Of a stretch of 14,339 nucleotides of DNA, positions 6,993 through 12,892 are shown one piece after another. The notes beneath the pieces were generated by a model. The model was given only the letters and a program-made list of their open reading frames with translations, was not told the origin of the DNA and ran no database searches. Each line of letters begins with the position of its first letter. Position 1 is the first letter of the stretch. A program made the translations under genes and the position numbers. The stretch spans positions 1 to 14,339 of the forward strand of contig SXHE01000816.1 of the NCBI GenBank assembly GCA_005773755.1, in the 5' to 3' direction. This DNA comes from Planctomycetia bacterium. GTDB lineage: Bacteria > Planctomycetota > Planctomycetia > Gemmatales > Gemmataceae.

Positions 6993-7011
6993 GTAACGCC
7001 AGAGTAACGCC
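6993..7011 (-). promoter_or_regulatory. Direct repeat GTAACGCC-AGA-GTAACGCC, candidate regulator site
   Basis: Two identical 8-bp words are separated by 3 bp, giving an 11-bp period (one helical turn), about 97-115 bp upstream of the vWA start. OmpR/PhoB-family regulators typically bind tandem sites with this period, and such a regulator is encoded at 1268-2017. A TACAAT on the minus strand (6965-6970) lies 22 nt further downstream and could be a -10 element, but no good -35 element accompanies it. The assignment is inference. Confidence 0.35.
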
Positions 7012-7016
7012 GCGGG

Positions 7017-7259
7017 CTATGCCCCTTGCCGCGCCAAGCTCACAGCAGCAGCGACGATCAGACACAATGCCACGACACCGGCGAAGCCAGCAGTGATGAT
7101 GCCTATCCAACAAACCCGTTCTGCCCACACGAGGTCATCGGTACCAATCCTGTCGGCAAACTTCTTCAGACCTTCAGGGCCATCGACAATTCCTCTTAGG
7201 CAATGCCACCAGCCGACGCAGAGGAACACGAATGTGTTGGCGACGAGTGGACCGCACAT
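7017..7259 (-). CDS. Small two-helix membrane protein, unknown function
   Basis: An 80-residue protein with two likely membrane helices (about 5-22 and 48-75) joined by a charged loop (KKFADRIGTDD). The ATG at 7259 has GAGG 5 nt upstream; the frame stays open to 7346 but the extra residues are not membrane-like and lack a ribosome site. A plausible promoter (7297-7324) would start the transcript about 30 nt before this ATG. Codon use differs from the neighbours: AGA, AGG, ATA, CTA and many T-ending codons appear, and the DNA is visibly less GC-rich. Five cysteines (2, 14, 20, 50, 66) are many for its size. I do not recognise the family. It may be a lineage-specific or recently acquired gene. 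Confidence 0.6.
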   Translation of the reverse strand: MCGPLVANTFVFLCVGWWHCLRGIVDGPEGLKKFADRIGTDDLVWAERVCWIGIITAGFAGVVALCLIVAAAVSLARQGA

Positions 7260-7296
7260 GGGAGCCTCGAACAGTGATTTGACCGAGCACCAGCGG

Positions 7297-7324
7297 ATTC
7301 TCCCACATTCTTTGCCGTCGTCAA
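7297..7324 (-). promoter_or_regulatory. Candidate sigma-70 type promoter for the small membrane protein
   Basis: On the minus strand, TTGACG (7324-7319) is followed after 16 nt by GAGAAT (7302-7297). The -35 matches TTGACA at five of six positions and the -10 matches TATAAT at four of six. Transcription would begin near 7290 and give a leader of about 30 nt before the ATG at 7259. Confidence 0.45.
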
Positions 7325-7471
7325 CGCCCTCTATCCTTCCAGCCAACCTCCCCCACTTGCCCCATCGGTTCCGACTGTGCCAGTGATTCCGGGTTTGTGC
7401 AAAGTTCGGAGTGTGCCGGTGCCGAAAGTTGTGCTGAAGAGATCGAATCGCAGGTCACTCGGGGGGGAGCG

Positions 7472-8821
7472 ATGAAGCGGACCGCGACCACATTGGCACT
7501 ACTGGCCGGCCTCGGCGGGAGCGGGTGCGTCAGCTCCGACTCGCAGGCCAACAAGGGACAACAGACCCAGCGCGTCGGGGGCTACGGCACCGTCACGCGG
7601 GGTAAGGAAATCGGCACGGTGCAAGGGGCCTACGGCGAACCGGTGATGGCCGTTCGCGGGGCCGCACCCGGCGTGCAGCGGGCCGGCGGCACGCTGTTCG
7701 GCGACGGCGCGACCATCCGCCCGGCGGCGGAGATGCGCGCGAACCGCGTGACCACGTTGGACGGCCGCACGACGGCCTTCGTCCCCGGTGTCGGCGGCGC
7801 GGTGATGCGCGACGCCAACATCGTCCAGGCGAACTTCAACGGGCCGCCCGGCGGGTTCGGCGGCGAGGGCGCGCCGCCCAACTACGGCGCGTCGCTGCCT
7901 TACGGCCCAAATATGCCGAGGATGCCGCAGTACGGCATCCTGCCGGTGCCTTCGCAAGGCCCGCCCAACGCGGTCGCCGCCGGCCCCGGCGCGATGATTC
8001 CCGGCATGGGCGGCATGGGGATGGGCCGCCCGGCGATGGCGAACGGCCGCTCGTCGATCAACTTCACCGGCCCGGCCGGGATGAAGGTGACGTGGCAGTT
8101 GCCCGACGGCGGCTTCAACGACGAGAAAGACGCGCTGACCGCGCCGAAAGAGTACAACTTCCTGCAAGGGCAGGTGTACCGGCTTCGGCTCACCAGCATC
8201 CTCCCGGACCACCCGGGCAAGTCGTTCTACCCGACGCTCGAAGTGGCCCCGGCCAACCCGAAGACGCTGACGTTCCTGGCCCACTCGTCCGTGCCGCTGA
8301 CGTTCGCGGCCGACGACTTCGCCCAAGCGAAGGCCGGCAACCTCGTGGTGAAGGTGGTGTACCTGCCGGACCCGGCGAACCAGGACTTCAGCACCATCAT
8401 CGGGGCGGAAGAAGTGGTCTCGACGCGGCTCGAACCGGGGGCCGACCCGGTGGCCGAGGCCCAGCGCCGTGGGACGATTCTGGCCGTGATCCGCATGGGT
8501 AACATCGACCTGGAGAACCGCGTGTCGCCGGCGATGACCGCGCTGCCGCCGGGTACGCCGATGCCCCTGCCGAACCCGCGGTTCGTGCCGGGCCTGCCGG
8601 TGCCGAAGCCGTTCCCCGATCCGATGCCGCCGAAGGGCGGGCCGGGCGGTGCCGCTCCGGACATCCTCCCGCCGATCGGGGCCGGTCCGCTGGCCCCCCT
8701 GGCCCCGGCGAATCCGCCGGGCACCGCGACCGTGAACCCGCCCGCGTCGCTGCCCGAACTGCCGGCCGCGCCGATCGGCCCGATGGTTCCGGTCGCCCCC
8801 GGCCCGAAGCCGGTGAAGTAA
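7472..8821 (+). CDS. Probable lipoprotein with a domain shared with the next gene
   Basis: A 449-residue exported protein of unknown function. The N-terminus is a short basic start, a hydrophobic stretch (8-15) and a single cysteine, C19, in GGSGCVSS. This is the only cysteine in the protein, which supports lipidation, although Gly at -3 is a weak lipobox. The first 200 residues are low-complexity, rich in Gly, Pro, Met and Ala, and include ILPVPSQG (156-163). A globular domain (about 203-346) carries YRLRL, HPGKSFYPTLEV, VPLTFAADD and VVKVVYLPDP. The tail (about 353-449) is Pro/Gly/Ala-rich. The globular part and the LPVPSQG motif recur in the gene at 8970-10478. ATG 7472 follows GGGGGGGAGCG; the open frame begins at 7397 but the earlier start has no signal peptide. 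A hairpin terminator follows at 8848-8885. Confidence 0.85.
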   Translation: MKRTATTLALLAGLGGSGCVSSDSQANKGQQTQRVGGYGTVTRGKEIGTVQGAYGEPVMAVRGAAPGVQRAGGTLFGDGATIRPAAEMRANRVTTLDGRTTAFVPGVGGAVMRDANIVQANFNGPPGGFGGEGAPPNYGASLPYGPNMPRMPQYGILPVPSQGPPNAVAAGPGAMIPGMGGMGMGRPAMANGRSSINFTGPAGMKVTWQLPDGGFNDEKDALTAPKEYNFLQGQVYRLRLTSILPDHPGKSFYPTLEVAPANPKTLTFLAHSSVPLTFAADDFAQAKAGNLVVKVVYLPDPANQDFSTIIGAEEVVSTRLEPGADPVAEAQRRGTILAVIRMGNIDLENRVSPAMTALPPGTPMPLPNPRFVPGLPVPKPFPDPMPPKGGPGGAAPDILPPIGAGPLAPLAPANPPGTATVNPPASLPELPAAPIGPMVPVAPGPKPVK

Positions 8822-8847
8822 GGTCCGGCCGGGTTTGGTGACAGACG

Positions 8848-8885
8848 AACCCCGCATTCCGCAATCTGTCGGGGTGCGGGGTTTT
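8848..8885 (+). terminator. Rho-independent-type terminator after the lipoprotein gene
   Basis: A perfect 9-bp stem AACCCCGCA (8848-8856) / TGCGGGGTT (8875-8883) with an 18-nt loop runs into a short T-run (8882-8885). It starts 26 nt after the stop codon. The T-run is only four long, so efficiency is uncertain. Confidence 0.6.
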
Positions 8886-8893
8886 CTGCTTCC

Positions 8894-8925
8894 ACCTCTC
8901 CCCCATCAGAGCATGGGGGGGAGGT
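8894..8925 (+). promoter_or_regulatory. Hairpin in the leader of the DUF11-type gene
   Basis: Positions 8894-8906 (ACCTCTCCCCCAT) pair with 8913-8925 (ATGGGGGGGAGGT): 13 pairs with one T-G wobble and a 6-nt loop CAGAGC. It ends 44 nt before the ATG at 8970. No U-tract follows, so it could be a stability or regulatory structure, a second part of the terminator region, or a degenerate repeat. Confidence 0.4.
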
Positions 8926-8969
8926 CGAAGACGCGCGTTTCCGCAACACGCCCGCAAGAGGTTCCTCCC

Positions 8970-10478
8970 ATGAAGGCACGCACACTCACCCTGCTCGGCG
9001 CGCTGGCGGTCGGGCCGTCGCTCACGGCACAGCCGGGCACACTGCCGGTTCCGTCGCAGGGCGTGCCCGGCGCGATGCCACTGTACGTGCCGCGACCGGA
9101 GCAGCCGGTGGTCGCCCCGCTCGTGGCCGCACGGTTCATCGCGCCGAAGGACGTGCGCGTCACCGCGTTCCCCGGCACCGCGCAAAGCCGCATGTACGAC
9201 GCGGCCCCGTCCGTGTTCGGGCTGCGGCCCGGCTACGTCTACCGCTTCGAGCTGTCCAACCTGCCGTACCACCCGGGCGTGTCGATCTACCCGGAAGTGG
9301 AAGTGCGCGGCTCGCTCGTCCTGCGGCCCGGCGCGAAGTACATGGACTACCCGCTGCCGCTCACGTTCTCCGCGACCGACATCGAGAAGATTCTTAAGGG
9401 CGTGGTGCTGACGAAAGTGATCTACCTCGAAGACCCGGAGAAGGCGCTGCCGGCGCAGGTGGACCGCGACGCGCCCGTCGAGATGCCCGACGCCACGGAC
9501 GAGGCCGCGATCAAGGCCGCGCGCGCCAGCGGTCGGTTCATGGCGTTCGTGCGGGTCGGCAACCTGAAGCCGACCAACGAGCAACTGAGTCGGTTCGCGG
9601 TTCCGGGCACGATTCTCTTGCCCGGCGAGACGACGCTGCGCGCCCCGATTTCGCTGCCGGTGGTCCCGTACATGACCGTGCCGATGTACGACCCGATCCT
9701 GGGGCCGAAGGCGGTGAAGGAAGAGTTCTTCGTGGACGGCGGCGACCGCGAAGACCCGCTGGGCATCAACCGCAACGGCGGCCTGGGCGGGCTGAACCCG
9801 ACCGACGTGGGTGTCGAGTACACCGTGGGCGGGAAGCGCCGCGTCGCGACCTCGAATGTCGTCGTCATCACCTCGCCGCGGTTCATGATCCGTCGCGTCG
9901 AACTGCTGCCCAGCGGGTTCAAGGGGCAACAGATGGTTCTGGCGCACAGCGGCGCACAGGGCACCGAGAACCTGAAGGACCGGCACGCGGCGATGGTCGC
10001 CATCGGGCAGGAGCGCCCGACCGGGATCGAGGGCACGGTGCGGCCGTCCGCTTATGTGGGTAAGGTCGGGCTGTCGTTCTTCATCGGCACCACGCGGCCC
10101 GCGGTGGTGGCCCAGGTCGAGGGCGTGAAGGTGACGGGCGCGCTGGTCGAACCGGAACAGCTCACGGCGTTCCCGACTTTGCAACCGCTGACCGTGACGA
10201 AGACCATCGACCCGCCGGGGCCGCCGGAACCGGGCGAGGTGGTGACGATCACCATCAGGTACGCGAACACCGGCGCGAAGGCTGCGAGCGACATTGTGGT
10301 GAGCGACAGCCTGAGCGGGCGGCTGGAGTACGTGACCGGATCGGCGCAGTCGGACCGCCCCGCGAACTTCACCGCGGCGGAGAACGAAGCCGGCTCGGTG
10401 GTGGTGCGGTGGGAACTGCCCGGCACGCTCCTGCCCGGCCAGAGCGGAACCGTGCGGTTCAAGGCGAAGGTGCGGTAA
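8970..10478 (+). CDS. Exported DUF11-ended protein, paralogous to the preceding lipoprotein
   Basis: A 502-residue exported protein. Residues 1-20 form a signal peptide (LTLLGALAVGPSLTA, cleavage likely before QPG). The mature protein starts with GTLPVPSQGVPG, the same motif as in the upstream gene. A domain at about 62-198 matches that gene's 203-346 region: YRFEL, HPGVSIYPEVEV, LPLTFSATD, LTKVIYLEDP and AFVRVGN line up in order. A middle part (about 250-400) contains FFVDGGDRED and GVEYTVGGKRRVATSNVVV. The C-terminus (about 406-502) is a DUF11/TIGR01451-type immunoglobulin-like repeat: TVTKTIDPPGPPEPGEVVT, RYANTGAKAASDIVVSDSL, LLPGQSGTVRFKAKV. There are no cysteines. ATG 8970 has AAGAGG 8 nt before it; the frame opens earlier (8835) but would read through the hairpins. 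A cell-surface or periplasmic structural role is inferred from the DUF11 domain. Confidence 0.88.
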   Translation: MKARTLTLLGALAVGPSLTAQPGTLPVPSQGVPGAMPLYVPRPEQPVVAPLVAARFIAPKDVRVTAFPGTAQSRMYDAAPSVFGLRPGYVYRFELSNLPYHPGVSIYPEVEVRGSLVLRPGAKYMDYPLPLTFSATDIEKILKGVVLTKVIYLEDPEKALPAQVDRDAPVEMPDATDEAAIKAARASGRFMAFVRVGNLKPTNEQLSRFAVPGTILLPGETTLRAPISLPVVPYMTVPMYDPILGPKAVKEEFFVDGGDREDPLGINRNGGLGGLNPTDVGVEYTVGGKRRVATSNVVVITSPRFMIRRVELLPSGFKGQQMVLAHSGAQGTENLKDRHAAMVAIGQERPTGIEGTVRPSAYVGKVGLSFFIGTTRPAVVAQVEGVKVTGALVEPEQLTAFPTLQPLTVTKTIDPPGPPEPGEVVTITIRYANTGAKAASDIVVSDSLSGRLEYVTGSAQSDRPANFTAAENEAGSVVVRWELPGTLLPGQSGTVRFKAKVR

Positions 10479-10490
10479 GCCGGGCGGCGT

Positions 10491-11246
10491 CTACCACACG
10501 CGACCGTTGGCACGTAGGCGCTCGGTCGTGGCGTGGCCGATGTCGTTGCCCCAGAGCGTGAGCCGCTGCAGCCGGTGCAGCAGGCCGGAGCGGAGCAGCG
10601 TGCCGGCTCCGTCGTCGGTGATCCCGTTGTTGCTCAGGTCCAGTTCGCGCAAGCGGGACAGGCCCCACGAGTTGCACAGGTAGCGCAGCCCGATGTCGCC
10701 GAGTGCCTGCCCCGCGAGCGAGAGCCGCTCCAGGTTCGGGTACTCGCCCTCCGAAAACGCCTTCGCGCCGCTCCATCCCATCGGTGGCGCGCCGCGCACG
10801 TTTAGCTCCTCGATCTGCGCGAACAGCGGTTGCCGCACGGCCTCGCGCAACCGCGCCGCGGACGCATCAACGTTCAGCTCCAACTGGCGGACGAACAGCG
10901 CGCGCGGGTCGTCGTCCACACCGACCACGGCCGACGCGAGCGCCGCGGCCCGGCACGCGAACCCGCGGTGGTAGCCGGACAGCGCTTGGAACCCGGTCGG
11001 CACCTCCTGCTGCCAAGCAACGTCCCACGCAGCGAGCAACTCGTCCGTGCGCTGAAGAACGGCCGCACGCTCCGGGTCGTCGTGCGCGAATCGCACGGCA
11101 CGGACCTGCAACCGGATGAACTCGGCGCGGGCGCTCGCGGCCGGTTCGCCCTTCTCGTCGAGGTAGTCGGCGAACACGAGCCGCGGCGTGTCCTCGTCCG
11201 GCATCGCGGCGATGGCGCGCAACAGCGCGGCTTCGGTGTCGGTCAT
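10491..11246 (-). CDS. TIGR02996-domain leucine-rich repeat protein (second of pair)
   Basis: A 251-residue protein. The N-terminal 45 or so residues are the TIGR02996 repeat-companion domain: AIAAMPDEDTPRLVFADYLDE, then AEFIRLQV. This domain occurs in high copy in Gemmata-type planctomycetes, usually in front of repeats. The C-terminal part (about 155-251) has leucine-rich repeats: LERLSLAGQALGDIGLRYL, LRELDLSNNGITDDGAGTLL, LQRLTLWGNDIGHATTERL. No signal peptide is seen, so it is probably cytoplasmic and protein-binding. The ATG at 11246 has a G-rich ribosome site (AAGGGGGG, 5-nt spacer). It starts 12 nt after the stop of a sister gene of the same architecture. Its stop is 12 nt from the stop of the converging DUF11 gene. 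Confidence 0.9.
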   Translation of the reverse strand: MTDTEAALLRAIAAMPDEDTPRLVFADYLDEKGEPAASARAEFIRLQVRAVRFAHDDPERAAVLQRTDELLAAWDVAWQQEVPTGFQALSGYHRGFACRAAALASAVVGVDDDPRALFVRQLELNVDASAARLREAVRQPLFAQIEELNVRGAPPMGWSGAKAFSEGEYPNLERLSLAGQALGDIGLRYLCNSWGLSRLRELDLSNNGITDDGAGTLLRSGLLHRLQRLTLWGNDIGHATTERLRANGRVW

Positions 11247-11258
11247 TCGCGCCCCCCT

Positions 11259-12008
11259 TTACAGCTTGAGTGCGGACCCGAACCGGCGGCGCAGCGCGGT
11301 GCGGGCCGCACGGTCCTGGATCGGGTTTCCCGACAGGTCGATCAGTCGGAGGTTCGGCAGGTGCGGCGACCGCGCCAGCGCGAGTGCGCCGGCGTCGCCG
11401 ATGATGTTCGCGCCCAACCGTAACTCGGTGAGGCCGGGGAACCGGCCGTCGGCGATCTCCGCGACCACGGTGTTATCGACCCGGTTCCCGTACAGGTCGA
11501 GTACGGACAGCCGCGCGAGGTGCGGCGACGCGAACAGCGCGCCGAGCGCACCCGCTGTAGCACCGGCAATCAACCGGAAGGATCGCAGGCGGGCGAGTTC
11601 CGGCACGTCGCCTAGCGCGCGCCCGCTGTCGAGTCGCCACAGGCGCAGGACGTGGATGCCGGGTACGGCGAACACCGCGGCCGCGTGCGCGACGATCGGC
11701 CGCTCGGTCGCGGCCCGCACCTCCTCGATCAGCCCGCGGTTGAAGTCGCCCCACTCGATGCCGTGGAGCCGTGGCAACTGTGCCTGCCAGTGCCGAACGA
11801 AGTTGGTGAGGTAATGGACGTTCTTCCGCACCAGCGGGTAGCGGTCGCCGGACGGCAGACCGGGGCTCGCGAGTCCCACCTGCGCGCGTACGAAGTCGGC
11901 GCGGTCGGGGTCGCCGTTCTCGTCGAGCCAGTCGGCGTACATGAGCCGCGGGGTGTCTTCCTCCGGGTGCTCGCCGATGGCGTGCAGCAGTGCGTCGCGG
12001 TCGCTCAT
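11259..12008 (-). CDS. TIGR02996-domain leucine-rich repeat protein (first of pair)
   Basis: A 249-residue protein with the same plan as its downstream neighbour. The TIGR02996 domain (about 1-45) reads AIGEHPEEDTPRLMYADWLDE then ADFVRAQV. The C-terminal half holds leucine-rich repeats: LSVLDLYGNRVDNTVVAEI, LTELRLGANIIGDAGALAL, LRLIDLSGNPIQDRAARTAL. The two proteins look like an old duplication: the domain order is the same but the middle parts have diverged. The ATG at 12008 overlaps the stop of the pseudouridine synthase gene (ATGA, 12008-12005), so translation is probably coupled; no strong ribosome site is visible. A longer open frame (to 12134) is rejected because it overlaps that gene and adds no domain. 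No export signal. Partner unknown. Confidence 0.9.
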   Translation of the reverse strand: MSDRDALLHAIGEHPEEDTPRLMYADWLDENGDPDRADFVRAQVGLASPGLPSGDRYPLVRKNVHYLTNFVRHWQAQLPRLHGIEWGDFNRGLIEEVRAATERPIVAHAAAVFAVPGIHVLRLWRLDSGRALGDVPELARLRSFRLIAGATAGALGALFASPHLARLSVLDLYGNRVDNTVVAEIADGRFPGLTELRLGANIIGDAGALALARSPHLPNLRLIDLSGNPIQDRAARTALRRRFGSALKL

Positions 12009-12883
12009 GGCACGGCCGGGTTGTTGGAGTGAGTGACGACAACCCGCTCCAGCGCGGGCGGCAGCGGCGACTCCGCTTCGACCCGCGCGCCGGTCGCGGG
12101 GTGGTCGAAGCTCAAGCGCCAGGCGTGCAGGCACAGGCGGCGCGCGGGATCGGTACGCGCGCCGTAGAGCTTGTCGCCCGCGACCGGGCAGCCCAAGCCC
12201 GCCATGTGAACGCGAATCTGGTGCTTGCGCCCGGTTTCGAGTTCCACCTCCACCAGCGAATAGCCGCCGTGCGACGCGCGCACCTTGTAGCGGCTCACGG
12301 CCCGCTTCGCCTCCGGCCCTGCATGGTGGCTGGCGCGCACGCGCAGGTCGCGGCCCTCCGTCAGGTAGTTCTCGACCACGCCTTCAGCCGCAGGCGGCGC
12401 ACCTTCCACAACTGCGAGGTAGGTTTTCGACGCGTGCTCCCAGTTCGCTTGCAGTTCGTCGCGCACGTCGGACGTGCGCGCGACCAGGAGCAGCCCGGAG
12501 GTGTCGCGGTCGAGGCGGTGGACGACGAACGGCCGCCCGGCGTTCCGCGCCGCGAGGTACTCGCTGAGTCGCACGAACGCGGTGTCGGCCTTCTCGGTTT
12601 CGGTCGCCACCGTGAGCAACCCCGGCGGCTTGTCGATCACGATGACGTGCGCGTCCTCGTAGACGACGGTGAGCGTGGGCGCGGGCGGCGGCGCGTCGCG
12701 CGCGACGGCCACCGCGTCACCGGGGCGCAGCGGGTGATCGTGCCGCGTCACCGACGCGCCGTTCACGGTCACGCGCCCGGAGCGCAAGAGCTGCTTCACC
12801 CGCGTCCGGTTCATCGGCGCGAGCGCGGTCAGCAGCCACGTCAGCAGTTCGGCCGCGGCAGTGGGTGAAGGGAGTTTCTGCAT
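12005..12883 (-). CDS. RluA-family RNA pseudouridine synthase
   Basis: A 292-residue enzyme that converts specific uridines in RNA to pseudouridine. An N-terminal S4 RNA-binding domain (about 10-60) contains NRTRVKQLLRSGRVTVNG. The catalytic domain (about 70-285) has the family motif HRLDRDTSG (122-130), with catalytic Asp125, and later VELETGRKHQIRVHMAGLGCPVAGD and LHAWRLSFDHP. Length is close to RluD/RluC-type enzymes. Which uridine is modified (23S rRNA or other) cannot be told from sequence alone, so no gene symbol is given. The ATG at 12883 lies 9 nt after the stop of the dehydrogenase/reductase gene; no clear Shine-Dalgarno is seen. The stop overlaps the next start by 4 nt. Confidence 0.95.
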   Translation of the reverse strand: MQKLPSPTAAAELLTWLLTALAPMNRTRVKQLLRSGRVTVNGASVTRHDHPLRPGDAVAVARDAPPPAPTLTVVYEDAHVIVIDKPPGLLTVATETEKADTAFVRLSEYLAARNAGRPFVVHRLDRDTSGLLLVARTSDVRDELQANWEHASKTYLAVVEGAPPAAEGVVENYLTEGRDLRVRASHHAGPEAKRAVSRYKVRASHGGYSLVEVELETGRKHQIRVHMAGLGCPVAGDKLYGARTDPARRLCLHAWRLSFDHPATGARVEAESPLPPALERVVVTHSNNPAVP

Positions 12884-12892
12884 TGCATCAGT

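Noticed and set aside
7325..7471. A plus-strand promoter for the lipoprotein gene
   Set aside because: Several TTG-containing words occur, but none has a credible -10 partner at proper spacing.
8397..10184. A 595-codon minus-strand open frame opposite the paralogous exported pair
   Set aside because: It spans two plus-strand genes and their terminator and is low-complexity Arg/His/Ala-rich sequence.
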